Source: Patiria pectinifera
Taxonomy: Eukaryota; Echinodermata; Asteroidea; Valvatida; Asterinidae
DNA length: 64,000 nucleotides
Assembly: GCA_029964075.1 (NCBI GenBank)
Contig: CM057134.1
Coordinates: 21,678,905-21,742,904 of the forward strand
Direction: 5' to 3'
Numbering within the stretch: the first letter of the stretch is position 1; each line of letters opens with the position of its first letter. Of the stretch, positions 12,787-27,600 are shown in pieces. The translations under genes were made by a program, and so were the position numbers. Below the pieces are notes generated by a model. The model was given only the letters and a program-made list of their open reading frames with translations. It searched no databases and was not told where the DNA came from.

Positions 12787-14831
12787 AGAAAAACCCAAAG
12801 GTTACAGAGTATGAAAATGACAGTTCATTTCGTTAATGAGACATGAAAAAAATCTTGTCACAATAAGCACACCTTAGGATCAGGGTTGATGTTGATTCAA
12901 GTTTCAAGTTCATACTATGAGCCATTTAGAAGAAAAAAGTCGCAGAGATTTATTGTCCAGAAAAAAAAGTAAGCAAGATAGCAAGAAAAAGTGTTGAACA
13001 GTTTTAAACACAGGTCAAGCCAGATATCTTTTTTTTTTAATTATATGCACATGTAATTATGTATGCGATGCACACAATTTTTGTTTTTACTGTGATCTTA
13101 GAAAAGGTTTCAAGATTGCATTATGAACCTTTCATTTCAGTATTCAGATTAAAGTTTACAATAAACGTGACAATATGTACTGCAACTGAAGGTATGTCAT
13201 TTATTGTTTTTTAATCTGTCATAACTGTTCTATTGTCCAAGCACTCACAAAGCATTGAGTTTTAATTAAAAATTCCATGAAGAATTAAAAAACTGCTCAC
13301 GAAATTGTGAGCCTTGTTACTCTAAAGTATTGACTTTATCTATGTACATGTACATAATTTCAAAGCAGTGCCATTTTCTAAACGCCATTCAAAAAACAAA
13401 GTTCACATGTTTTAATGTGATACATTTATAATGCCGCAAATCTGAAAGAAAAAACACAATTTCAGACAAGATATCAAGTAAAAAGTCTGCAATCCATCTT
13501 TTTGGATAAAACTGACTACATTGTAATTCATTCTGTCTATACAATCAATTAGATACCACACTCTGTTAAATACATTTACACTGTAAAATACATTTCTATA
13601 TACAGAGTTCAACTTTACATGTTTCATCACTCGTTGTTTTTGTTTCGTTTTCTTCATCTGTTTTCAATTTGATTTCCTCAAAGCCACATTAGATCATTTG
13701 CAATTACCTGAGTAAATACCGACCTACACGTATAATGACAGAAACCTTGCTCAAAGTGAAGATAGGACTGGTATCAAACATTCTGTGAAATTATTCCGCC
13801 TGAAATGGTATCTTTTGGAAGAAAACTCACATTGAAGGTGTTTTCACAATAGGATTAGGGCATTTCTACCCGTGTTAGCAACAGAATCCAGTGACGAGAC
13901 CAAAACAATTGTGCATTTATACGTTTTGTCCATTTTCTCAAAATGCATAGTATCCACTGAGCTGAAACTTCCACTGGTTTAATACCGTAGTTGTTATGCA
14001 TCCTTTTCAAAGTTCGGAGCAATTTGTTGCTTCAAACAAAAACTGAATAAAATGTAAATGATCCTTTAACTTCAGGTGGTTTGTAGATGCTTTTAAAGGG
14101 TGCATGTATGGAAATAATGGGGTGTTTGAAGACTGTAGGCATACATGTAATTGGGGCCATGTCCTCATCAATGAGACACATTCAAGGAAATGCAGTGTAA
14201 ATAACGGGCTGTTCGTTGGAAAATCACAAAATCACATTCAATTACATCACGACAAGTTCATCTGCACACATATGATTGTTCACTGCATATCACTGTGGCA
14301 CACATCTGTTGAAAATTGAATGGGGCACAATGGACTGAATTCTGCAAACTTGGTTCCCATGTGAGTATTGAGTACAAATTGTTGAGTTTCTGTGTATTCA
14401 GGTCAACTGCAACATTGTCCTCATTTCTCATGAATAATCAAAACGAAATAGAATCATTTATCAAAATTTGACCAGATTCCCACAAGAAGTCTACATCTTA
14501 AAAAAAAAATTGTTATTACTTACTTATTTCCAAATGAGTACGAGCATTATCATCTCTCCATTTTGAGCCATTATCATAAGACATGTTGAGGAATATGGAT
14601 AATTTGTATGCAAACAAAATTGACAAGTGACAAACACAGAGTTTCCACTGTGCAAGATTTGTTTAAGAGCCTGTGGCTCAAAAGAAGCTCTGGTGACTTC
14701 CAATTCATTTTGCACGGTTGGGTTACATACTCGCCATCAACTGCTTGAAGGGCAAAGGAAGATTTATTTGTAAACAGCAGAACCTCTTAATAGTCCTGTA
14801 TTCCTCGTTTTGACAGATCCTTCACTAAACA
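12787..14831. other. 3' UTR of the GPCR gene and intergenic DNA
   Basis: The first about 380 bases are probably the 3' UTR, ending near the AATAAA at 13160. The rest, AT-rich up to the transposon at 14832, shows no supported exon on either strand. Confidence 0.5.
13160..13165 (+). terminator. Candidate polyadenylation signal, GPCR gene
   Basis: A canonical AATAAA lies 374 bases after the GPCR stop codon, followed by T/G-rich sequence. This is a position-based inference. Confidence 0.45.
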
Positions 14832-15586
14832 CAGTAAACTCCAGCTAAGTCGGCACTCTCGAGACCCGAGAATTTGTGATGGCTTACGAAAAAGACGATA
14901 TCTGCTGTAAGTTGTCATTTTGCCGACTTACATGAATGGTATTTACACACATGATCCATTGCAATTGGCTTCGATTTACCCTGGATTATCTCCTTAATGC
15001 TCGAGTTGAATCCAGCAAATTAATCCTCAAATTGTATCATAGCGTTGGAAGAATTGATAGTGGAGACCACGATACATAATTATGTACATGCACAGTAACA
15101 AATTAAATGCGTGCATGGTCCGGTATATACCACGCACGCATTGACTGCAGTAGTCACTCAATAAGACGACCCCAAAATGGACAGAGCGCATGCGAACAGC
15201 CGAGAGGGGGTACGGTACTGGTATTGATATGCTCACGATGCATGCGATGTATGCAGTAGGACACCCTTTTTCGACACTGATGCATGCAGCGATCACGGGC
15301 CGTGCCAAACCACTTGTCACTCGACACTTTGCCAACCGCAGTACAGGAAGTCGTTGCCATTGCGTGATTTGTTGAATGCTGACTTACAGAAACGATTTTG
15401 TAATGCTTTTTATGGAAAGGGGACCGAGAGTAACACGGCGACTTGAGCGAAATGGCGACTTAAAAAAGCCGACTTAGATAATTAAAAATTCAATGGAAAT
15501 GCATTACGGACAATGGGGACTTTAGTCAGACGGCCGACTTAGCGATTTGACGAGTTGTACGATGTCGGTTTAGCCGGAGTTTACTG
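14832..15586. mobile_element. Pogo/Tigger-like non-autonomous DNA transposon
   Basis: Terminal inverted repeats CAGTAAACTCCAGCTAAGTC (left) and CAGTAAACTCCGGCTAAACC (right end read in reverse). Several internal GCCGACTTA motifs sit near each end. The CAGT-starting termini resemble pogo/Tigger families. A clean TA target duplication is not visible, and there is no transposase frame. It lies just downstream of the fumarase stop codon. Confidence 0.65.
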
Positions 15587-15622
15587 TAACTACCTTTGCT
15601 GGCTCAGCTTTCGTGTTCATTT

Positions 15623-18600
15623 TCAATCCATCTGCCACTCCTTGAAGAAGTCATTTCCTTTGTCATCAACAACAATAAATGCTGGGAAGTCTTCTACTTC
15701 CACCCTCCACACAGCCTCCATGCCCAGCTCTGGATACTCCAGCACCTCCACTTTCTTGATGCAGTTCTGAGCTAGGATAGCCGCTGGACCGCCGATGGAA
15801 CCCAAGTAGAAGCCACCATGTGTCTTGCATGCCTTGGTCACCTGAAGAGAATGAGCCGAAAAATGAGTTTCTAAGATTCTGATCAGTGTTGCCACAAGGC
15901 CTGGTGTTATATCCCTCAATAATTGGGGAGGCTGAAATTATCTTTTGAAAGAAAGAAAAACATCTTTGTTAACCTGTTCTCAGGAAATTGCACATTCATT
16001 AGATATACTTCTCTGCTCATTTAATAAATTTAATGGCTCCATCTCGCCACCTACACAGGAGAGGTGGCTTCACTTGTTGCCCACTTTGGGGCAATCAACA
16101 CTCTAACAACTGGTGAAAATAAAAACACACATACAAACGTACGTTCACGTTACAGACGTAGTGTGGACATTCCTTTGTTTACGAAAAACCTGTGAAAAAC
16201 TACTTTTACTCAAACTGTGAGAACTCTTTCAACCCAATTTTTTTTTATGATTCCCTTTAGTGTTGCTCTTCATTTTTCCACCAATAAACCTAACCCAAAA
16301 ATGCCTCTAAACCTGTTTTCCAGAGAGGGAAGTCCACACTTTGTTCAGAGGTCCACACAGTGATTGTAATGCTTGTACCCACATACTTGTTCCATTGTTA
16401 TGGGGACTTCACACGAGTTGTCCCATGGTACTATGGGGACCGAAGACGTTATGGGGACAGCAGAAAGTCTCCACAACTCGGTCCTAATTTGCCTAACAAT
16501 AAAGAATTTCCCCAGAACGCAGTGACGGCCGCCCACCCATGTTTGTTTATGGTGTAAATCGAGGATTTCCTCTTGTTCCTCATCATCCATCTTTTGTTGG
16601 ACAACTCCCATTGGTTTGGTACACGTTTTCTAATCGAGGACGTCCTCATTTTGACTCCTGTCCTCAATTACACAAGGATGTTTCACATGTGTGTCCTTGA
16701 TTTACACCATAAACAATGCCACACATACAGTCTTTGCGCTTTACAGTGTAGCTGTGCTGACACCACTAAACCCTTGTAATTCATACAGTTGTATTTCATA
16801 CATGTACATATTCCATTTGCTGCTGGAAACGTTGGATTTGATTCTGGACATAATTTGTCTTTTGGATAGAAACTGCATCCAGATATGTTGGAGTTGCCCA
16901 GCCTTCTACAGATCAATCCAGCATGCTTTTAATTCTATCATGAAGGCCCCTTCAACTGGGAAAGATTGTGCTTGCTACCGTTTAGATAATCCATCACAAG
17001 GTAGTTGCTTTGTACAATAGCGTGCACAATGGTTTCCCCATTGAAGGGGCCTTGGATTTGCCTACATGCACATACCTGCTTACTCCTGTTCCCCTTGGCT
17101 AGCATGACCATAGATCCACCAGCTGCTTGGAAGGCATCTACATACGAGTCCATCCTACCAGCTGTGGTCGGACCAAAGGAACCTGAAGCATAACCCTGAT
17201 ACAGCAATTAAACAACAGAATTGTTACATTTTCTGTGCTCACAGGAACAGCATCACAGGAAACTAACTTGATTCCAGCCACACCTCTAAAATAAAGCATG
17301 GTTATCTGCTAGAAGTCATGTGTGAACATAACTAACATTTCCTAGAAAGGCAATAGGCTCATGACAACATAATAATGAGCTCTTTTGCTATGGTATCTAC
17401 AAAAATTGTGCAACTTTGCAAACTCAAGGCAACTTGCAATCTGCATCAAAGCAATGGTGTGCCTATATGTGCAAACCACTGAACATGCTGAACAACGGTT
17501 CATAACCACGAGGTAATACAGAGTACAGAGGTACTATCTAAGGCTGCATCCGAATCAGTTGTCTAGAGCTAGGTCGAGGTCTGCGCCCATTGAAAATTCG
17601 CGGGGACGCGCTGACAATAGCTCTGGAAGCCCGTTTCAGACACGGCCTAAGCCTTAATTTTACCTCTTGCATCTTCATGGTTGGAATTCTGCCGGATGCA
17701 TGCTGTGAATGGACTTATTGTCAGTTACGACCACAATGGGCATCTTCAAAATTAAACTTCTCAGATGAGGTTTTCCTCCTACACAGGACATTTCGTGACT
17801 GTCTTTTTTTCAAGTTGTCCATCAATGCTACACTGCCGTACAGTGATTGATTTGGCTCAGTACCACCAAGCACCGTTGTACGTTAATTCCAACCTCCCCC
17901 AACTCCATCAAAATCCATCCCCCCATTTTGGTGGATTTGGGGGGCCTTGGTTCTGCAGGCCTGATTTGACTAAATATTGATGGAGTATGATGGACTTGGG
18001 CCTGGAGGCCTAAAGCAAAGCATGCATTGGAAGCAGTGCGACTGATGGATTTTGACAGACCTGGTCCAGTACTTAGTTAAAGACAGTAGGGAGTGTGGGT
18101 TAATCAGAAGGCAGGTCCTCAGTAGCAAGTGAACAATGACAAGTATGTTGTGACAGTTTATTTGAAGAGTTTCTCTTGATTTATAAAAGGAATGACTTTT
18201 GATTGAATGGCGATGATGAATGACTTTGGATTCATCTCATTTATCCAAGACAAGTTGTAGGAAACTTCCCCTCATAAGCTGATATGAGTGCATTACTGTC
18301 AGCAATACCTGAGCACTGCGATGAATGAAACAGTATTGCTCAAAACTCCCTGGAGTAAATGCAGAGTTCTTGTCAGTTATCAGGCAAAGTTTTACCATAA
18401 CTTTTGCAGGATTTTTATTGAGATGGCTCCTTACGGACACTTGTGATAATTTGATTGGCGACTCTCCCATGAAGAAAATAACAAATCACAAAATAATGTA
18501 CCTCTGGTGTCTTAGCAGGGCCTGCATAATAGACTGGATGATCCTTGATGTACTGAGGCAAACCTTCCCCGCTATCAAGCCTCTCCTGTAGCTTAGCATG

Positions 18601-21600
18601 AGCAATATCCCGAGCCACTACTAGCGTTCCTGACAGACTGAGGCGAGTCTTGATTGGGTAGGCTGACAGAGCCTGACGGATCTGACTCATCGGCTGATTC
18701 AGATCAACCTGGTCATAAGCCAAGGAAATCATGTCAAAAAACAAACGAATAACACATCTTTAGTCACAAAAAGTCTATTTTATTTGCAGTCAGCAATGGA
18801 TACTTAAAGCTATAGTCCATCATTTGCAGCCATCCGAAAAAGTAACTGGCGTATTATTGTGGAAAAACATACTTGGTTGAAAGATAGTAAGGGGATTAAA
18901 CTCCCTGTGAAATTATTCTTTCTGGCAAGCTATCATTTTGAAGTAATCAACGAAAGAAGGACTTTCCAACGGTGCGTCTTAAGACGCACCGTAGGAAAAT
19001 TTAGATTAGTAGTTCGTTTCGTTATTCGGCGCAGCGCGCGCAAGCATTAGCACGACGCACACGCGTGCGCAGTTGCTTTAATTCGTACTAATGTTGGACT
19101 ATATCTTTAAAGTACATTAACATAGATGTATTATCCATTTTCTCTCTCGTTCTAGCCCTTTGCTGGGCCAAGTTCACAAACATACCGAAAACAGCAAGAG
19201 GGAATAGGGCGGAGTGAAGGGGATATATATCAAACCCAACTATTGCAGTTTACTATTGTAGAAATGAAATAAATAAGGAACATGGATCTGTAGAAGCCAT
19301 CATCAGAGCTTTGTATCACAAGGATAGGTGGGAATACACCTCTTGTTCATTTGCTGCTCATTTTTAAAATATGAAAAGCCAAAGGGATGATTTCCACGCA
19401 AACATATTTCAGCGTTATTATGCTTTCCATCATCCTGTGTTTAAAAAGGACACAAAACTTGTTTTTAACATTTTGCATAATTTGTTGTGACTTCTAATAT
19501 TTCAGCCTTCTACATATTTTTAATTTATTTTTAAAACTGCAAAGCAAGTTTAGGTAGGCCTTCAATATGACATTATAACTGACACTGCTGTACTTCGCTT
19601 TTAATTACAATTAATTTTTATCAAATGTTACGACATTTGCGCTCATGTTTGAAAATGAAAATCACTGCAAATACATGCATGTATAATGAGCATTGAAAGG
19701 ACATTCATGTGACCCACCTTCACAAAATAAGCAGGGCAAGGTGTTTATTACAATTTGAAGGCACAGGCATGTACAACATGTACAATGTACATGTACATAT
19801 ATGACGATGGAACAGTTCTTGTTAATGTATGGAGTTGTTGCAGAAAATCAAATCATAAAGTTGCTGCCATCAGCATTCATGGACAATCATGACAATAGAG
19901 AAAGATACGAATTCTGTGAAGCCATTCCAGAAGCAAATTCAGTCAAAAATGAGATGGCAGAAAGTACCGGTACTTTGGGACACTTTCATTCAATTTATGT
20001 AAGACATGTGAGGTGCAGTCTTTGACAAATTATGCACAAGTTAACAACTTCAGTTTGGATGTTTATAAATTAATTGTTACTACTCTAAATCATTGTAATT
20101 TGATTTCAAACATTGACTTTAGAGTTCAATTGAAAGCAACACCTAACTGAAGCCATCAGTTCTACCGGTAGATGTTTTGACCTTAAATGTACATGTAGGC
20201 TGGTAGCGCCCCACCCTTTAGGTAAACCTTTGAACCTGCTATTATTATTAAAAGTTGTTGGTGAACATGTAACCAATATACTCAAGAGTTCAAATACTGT
20301 GTATTTAAACTTTTAAGGATTGAGGTGATGGGTTTCAAGTCTATTTCTGAAGTATTCCTGTGTTCGTGAATTATGTGTTTTGGGTTGTTTTCGTTTTTCT
20401 TTTGTTATCATTAATTAGCAGGCTTCTATCTTTATCTCAATAGTTTCTTGGGTATAATTATTTATGCCAGGTCTGCATATTGTTGATTTCACATTCAGTT
20501 ACACATTTAAGCAATTTGTTTCACTTGTATAATTAGTGTAAATTCACATTTTGTTCATGCTATAATTGAGTAAACCATTTGTCCTTCCGTTACCGTCCTT
20601 CCGTTACCAAATTGTAATCTGCTTAAAACGTTGTAATTATATAACCGAAACACTTAAAGTCAAATGAAAGGCGGTATAGTATAGATAAAGCTTCAGGGAT
20701 TCCATTTCCTACCTTTAAAATATAATTGCCCCATAAAATTCACAGAGTTTTTGCAAAACGCATGTTAGTTGGAAAACCCTTGTCCGTTTTACCGTCCTTC
20801 CGTTACCGACCTCATTAATATTCATAATTCATAAACGGGAGGCATTCATGCCCCCCAAAAGTGTGGAAAATGAAAGTAGCATTATAGCAATACAATTGTG
20901 ACATTTGTTTGCTGTAACTATGAACAGTGTGTGTGATACACACATTTGAAATTTTGTTTAATGAGTGAAAACGTCCTTCCGTTACCGTGGAATTGCCCAC
21001 TATTGAAAAGGTCACAGCATTCCAATAGCTGGGCCAATCAGGAGGCAGTAATGAAAATTGGGAAAATCAAACAGCCAATCACGTGCCAGATCATTTCAAT
21101 AACATAAGATGGTCTAGTACCTTGACTACATCTGCTTCAAGATCTCCTGGTTGTATCTCAGGCAGGTACTTCCCAGGGTCTGTCTCCAACTGTTCTAGGA
21201 ATACTCCCTCCTCATTGATTTTGCCAAGAATCTGCAGGTTAAAAAAAAGCATTTATGTTTTCTTTGTACGGTAGACCAAGGTTGGACACCAAATGTCCAA
21301 GTTATCAAATTTGCTTGGCATTCACGTCAGGTATAAAATGATCCCTTTGTTTAGTGGCTGCCTCTTTTGACCATTGTTAAAGTGTAGTTGCATTAACAAA
21401 CAACACGTGGAGTCGCCAAACGTCTCCATTTATCTTTTCAATTCTGTAAGCAGAACTTCACCAAGTATGACTTTGAACACGTGCGACTATTGGATCATGT
21501 AATCAAACTGTTTTTGAGCTGTGGGGGGCTTTTCCCTTCTATTCCTTGGGAAAATAATAGCCATTTGTCGCTCTTGTCTGTTGGCATTTCCAACAACAAT

Positions 21601-24600
21601 GTTTGATACATCACGTACCCAAAAATCGGGAGCCAAGGCTGATGTTCGGCAGAGCCAAATGTTCAGTATAGCTGTGTTCAGTATAGTGACGTCCCACTGT
21701 AGATGTATCTTTTTTAATTTAAATTATACTAATTCATGATAACTATACAGAAACACAGGAAAAGCAATTAACTACTGCAAGCTGTCCTAGACTCTAATGT
21801 ACAAGTACCCCCTCAACCATCAACCCTGATAGGGCGACAGAGATGAGAAATGCAATCGTCATCATGTATATTGTGTCCGTGTAAAGAATCTGTGCACATT
21901 CAAATGAAAAGAAAGTTGTTTGTATGAGTATCATACGCACGTAAACCAGTATATGCACACAGTGTATCTCACATACCGGAGCTCTCATGAGCAGGACACG
22001 GAGCACCATCTGCTGTTTCTGCAAGGAGTCCTTATGCTACAGAAGTGAGACGTAATGTAATTAACACCAAACTTCAAGCCTGAATTCTTTTCCTGGGTGT
22101 GATACTCACCTGTCTATCAGCAGAGCAGGATACCCCCATACCCACGGGGCATGAGGCACCATGCCTAGGCAGCCTGATAACACGGACATCATGGCAGAAG
22201 TACTTGCCTCCAAACTGAGCTCCGATGCCTGTACTCCGACACAGATCCAGCACCTGCTGCTCCATGTCCAGATCACGGAAGGCTCTCCCATGCTCATTAC
22301 CTTCACAGAAGTCCAAATGAAACGCACTTATATTGAGTACTAAGGCAACGATTAGAAGCCATCATTGAAGTGGTCCCACGCTCGTGTACTGATGATGCGT
22401 ATGGTCTTAATGCTCCTTCAACAAAGTGGTTTGCCGATTGTATGCATGCCTTAACGCAGATGGGCATGAGCCTCAGTGATGGCTTCCTATGCCAGGTTTC
22501 AATTAGACTTTTTTGGATAATCTACCGCGACTTTTTCATAGAATTACAGAATTAAGTCCAATGGGAAAAGCTGGAGAACTAACATCCCTGTCAACTTACA
22601 GCTACTGTGATGTAAAACTACCAGGCTGAAAGTGCTTGCCGAAGATTTCTGCCCAGTCACAGTAGAATAAGTGGGACATTAATTTTTTCAATGGGAACAG
22701 CCTTTGGACACAGTAAAACACTGTTTACTGTGTTGGATTCTCTTTGGACTTTTCTTCTTTTAAGGTTACAGTTGAATTTTTTGCTGGAAATGATTTGAAA
22801 ACTACAAGTACGGATCAAGGCCATTATGGTCACAAAACACTCATCAGTTAAGTTCAGTACAGACAAAGGTACGTATCAAACAAACACTTAACAATCAACA
22901 GACAATACACAAAAAAATAAGTGAAAACTCCCTCTCAAATGCCGATGGCGTATAAACTGCCAACCACTGTTGCTGTTTATGCCAACTGATGGCCATCCAT
23001 ACATTACAAGTATAATCAAGTCAATCATGAGACAGGTCACAATAACAGGGATTCACAATGACAAAGGACGGTCACTTGACTTGAGAATGAATGACTTGTG
23101 ATTGTCTTGCGATGACGTAATAACAATTCTGCCGTGTATGTGTGACCACTATACAAGCGAAAGATGAGTTTTGTTCCTCCCCCAATTTGCCTACCTAATT
23201 TCCAAAATCTCTAATCATAAACTAAACCTTTAGTATTATACTACCTGTTGTTGGCAAGTTGTCTAGGTACTTGGTGGAAGCCAATTTGACTGTCTTGAGG
23301 GTCATTTCTGCTGATAGTCCTCCAATGACAAAAGCTAGATGGTAAGGTGGACAGGCAGCAGTGCCAATTGTCTGAAAATATTCAAGTGGTGTTATGTAAT
23401 ATCATTTTCAAAATGTAATTGCATCATTACTTTCTAACCAGTGGTTAAAAGCTAAACCTTGCCATGTGTTGTTTTTGCTCAGCCATGCATAAATATAGGC
23501 CTGGATTATGCTTGAAATCCTCCGTACTGCTCCAGGATGTCACTGGCCAAGCTTAAACATATTGACAGTCACTGCTGCAGGATTTTGCAGGATTCAGGAG
23601 TGGTTACCCTTCCACGGACCATATTCAAGAAATAATGGAGGAATTTGCAGGATTGAGGCAATATGCTGTGTTTTCTATGAGGCCGATTGGAGGATTGTGC
23701 AGGATTGAGGCTACATCCTAGCAAAAAGGCCTAGGGAGTTAGGGTTAAGTGCAAGCTATAACTCTTGCACTGATCAATGAAAAGTTACCACTTCCGAAAA
23801 AAGCAAAAGTTCCCAATTCAGAAATAGCCAAAAGGATGCTGTAAGCCCATTTATTGAGAATGTTTTCACTGAACCAAAATCCCCGGCAAAAAGGATCCCA
23901 AACACCACACAATACATTAAGCCTCGCTCAGTGCCAATATGTGATCTGTCATCCACTAGTACTCTCAGGCCAATTTCAAAGTATTCTAAAGAAATTTATA
24001 AAACCTCTGGAAACATCCACAAATGTAATAAAGTATAAAATGACAAGTTTATTGCACTTATTCATAAATTACCAACATACAATCAACAGCTGTTAAACAC
24101 TTGTAAATGAACTTCTTCATTTGAGACAATTTTGATATCGAGCCTTGTCATCTCTCAAGTTAGAATGAGCTGTCTTACTTTGATCTTCTCATCCACAAAG
24201 CTGGCCAACTTGGCAGGGTTGAGCAGGGCCTTGGTCTGCTGGTACAGGAACGTCTTGTTGGCTGAGCCGCCGCCCTTAGCAATGAATAGGAAGTTGTACT
24301 CATTGCCAGGCGTGGCATACAGCTCTACCTGGGCTGGCAGGTTGGTGCCTGTGTTGACCTCTTTGAACATGTCCAGGGGTGCTACCTGGGTTATGCAGAC
24401 GGATGGGAAAAGAAGACTTGATAACAAAGCTCTAATTAATATGACAAAAGCAGCTGTCTGTGGTTTTGTGAATTACAATACCTGCTGCTGACTATTATCT
24501 ATAGCCATTATTGTTTTTACGTTACGGCCCGAAATCCCCAATATTTTATGTTTTGGATTGTTTACTTATCCTATTTCAAAGGTCTGGTTGAAAGGAAACT

Positions 24601-27600
24601 AACCCAATGTCTAACCGTTCCCAAGAAAAGACAAACATTTTGTGGCATACGCATACGTTTTTCCAGCCGTGTCCATTAAATGTATGGTACTCATTGTGTG
24701 TGTGACACATAATACACACAGCATCAGCACACAAATCGTCGCATCAGTGCAACAAGTTCGTAACTCAATTCTGCAACAAAGTCGTATCTCACGCGAATAC
24801 GCTCAGTGCAACCAGGTTGTATCAAGACGCCCATTGACTTTGTGTGTACATCTGGGTTATTTTAAGTGAGATACGACCCTTTGACATTCTGAAACTCGCA
24901 TTTCACGTTCAGCCCATTTTAGGAGATATGACCTTGTTGCACGGACACGACGAAATGTTGTTTCTTGCACGTCCACAAAATGTGATGCACTGGTGGAACA
25001 TGTGCAGCAGGATTCACAAGCTCGATTTGAGAGTCAAAATTTGGATCCCCAAAATTCGTTCTTACAATAATAACACCACAAAAAGGCCCAGGTTTTAAAG
25101 GATGGTTGTGTGGATGTTTAAATCCTACTTTTAAACGCTTTTTTCCAATTAACATTTTTTTTTTCATTTAAAATGCGTCTTGTAGCCCAATTGGATGTAT
25201 TATAGGATGTAATGTCCCTTTGAATAAACCAGCACATGTTACAATGCAACTTGCTGATTTTCACTTTGGGATAAACAACTGTCAAATATATGCAAATTCT
25301 GATATACTGTACCTGTGAGTAGCGTAAGTTTGTCTGTGTGTATGCATTGTAGATGCCCCGTGATAAGTGCTCTTCATCTTTCTCATCTGTCCACACGTTC
25401 TGTCCCCTCTTGCCTGCAAATGCAGAGATTAATGCACAATAAAAGCCCTCCAAAACAGCACTGTTGCAAGAAGTGCATGAACACCAGTGCTAAATCTACT
25501 GTTTTAAAGGCAAGTCCATCATTTGCAGCTATCCAAAAAGTAACTGACGTAGTTATTGTTGAAAAGCTTACTTGGTTTAAAGATAGTAATGGGACTAAAT
25601 TCCCTGTGAAATTATTCTTTCTGGCAAGCTGTCAGTTTGGAGAAATCTATGACAGAAGGCCTTTCGTTATTGTTAATTTTTTATTCGGCGAAGCGCGCGC
25701 AAGCGTTGACAGACACACACACACGCGCGCGGTTGCTTTAATTCGTCGGTTCAGTGCGCCACATCACGAAGCTGCAATCAGCTCAGTGAGAACATGTCTC
25801 GGACGCTGAATTCAGGCCCAATTCAAATATGACTCAGCAACTTTTGATTTGAAATCGAGATCCTAGAATATTGTGTTCTCAGAATATACAGCATTCACCG
25901 AGCTGAATCTTCATCAGGTTAGTCGTTCAGCACCCTTCTTTAGATTTTGAGCACTTTTGTAGCTTCAAAGGAAAAAAAATGCACAAATTCCAAATGATGG
26001 ACGCTACCTTTAAAATACATGTACAGTGTTGTGATCTTTAAGAGTTTAGCTGACTCAAGCATACAAGCATGGGGGGTTTGGAATATTCTCTTTAGACAGG
26101 GGATCAACATGACATGCAAGGGCCAGTCTGCTGCACATTAAGGCCCTTTTCTCAACATAAATTTGTAAATTGGTCAGAAATATGTGCAGGATCCAAAACA
26201 TTTCAGTAGTTTGTTTGGTTTCCTTACTCCAACCAAGCAGTGTAACTGCAATGCCTACGCCATCAGGAGTGTCATGGCCAAGAGGTTAAGAGCACCAGAC
26301 TCATCCCCTGGTGTTTCAGAGGCAACAGTGGCGTGGGTTTGAGCCTGGGTGGACACTTGTGCCCTTAAGCAAGGCAATTAACCATTATCGCTTCGTCCTT
26401 CGGATGGGACGCAAAGCCGGAGGTCCCATGTGTTGTGTAATGCAATGCACGTAAAAGAACCTAGTAACACTTATCGCTAAGAGAAGGGGTTTGCCCTGGT
26501 GTTTCTGTCCTCCTGGTAATACTCCCCTGCTGAGTCCCTAGGAAAAGAACCAAGCAAGTATACCAAACCAAGTAATCTGGAACTGGATCTTGGATTTACC
26601 TAAAATGATCGCTGTTCCTGTATCCTGGCAGCCTGGTAGAATCATACCAGCAGCAATGTTGGCATTCTTGAGGAGTTCCAGAGCAACAAATTTGTCATTA
26701 CTTGATGCCTCAGGATCATCCAGGATACTACTCAATTGCTGGCGGAAATTTTAAAAAACATACAAATCAAATTTTATCTGAAAGATGGGTTAAACCATTT
26801 TTTTTATATTTGCTAACTGGCTTAAGCAAGGCTCTTTAACTTTACCACCTGTATCCCCATTCTCCCTCAAATGCCCCCTCCCAGTTCCAACTTCCCCTTC
26901 CCTTCGGCATTTTTTTTAAGGAAACTTCCATAATCTGCAAAATTCCAAACTTTGCAGTCATCCAAAGACAAATCTTTGCACTGCTATCAGGCTGTAATTT
27001 CCTAAATACATCTAGCTGGTGTTGGTCCAAGACGGAATTTGAATTTTTATTCCCGTATTTTGCAGCCAGTTCCGTGACAAATGTGGTTAAGTTGCCGCGG
27101 CGGTGGAGGTCTCTATCAAGAAGATATGAATCAAATCCAGTCTTGACAATATTGGCAGCGCTACCCAGGAAATTCCAAGCACATACTTTAATACATTGAG
27201 CATGAGGTACAGGTATGATCGGAGTTTCCTGGATAGCGCTGCCAATATTGCCAAGTCTGCTTGCCACAGACCAGCTGTACAAGGGCAATAATCCATCAGT
27301 TTTGGACCAAGACAACTGATTAGGGAACTGCTCAAAAGTCGGAATGCCAGGTGATCCCGCGTGGGAGGACCATGCGCATACACGCTTTACTCTGGAACGG
27401 CCTGTTCCAGTTGGGAACACGCTGGGAACGCGAATGCTCCGACTTTTGAGACACTCCCTTACTGCAAAACAATGATTCAGTGGAGAGTTATTATTCCAAC
27501 CTGTAGATGTTTGGGTCTGAGCAAGTGTGCAATGTCCACCATTGCTTGTGATGATAACGCCGTCAATGCTTCCGGTGCAACTTGGAGAATCTTTCTGCCC

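Noticed and set aside
25315-25809. 164-codon plus frame
   Set aside because: It runs antisense over a fumarase exon and into a MITE, so it is a shadow.
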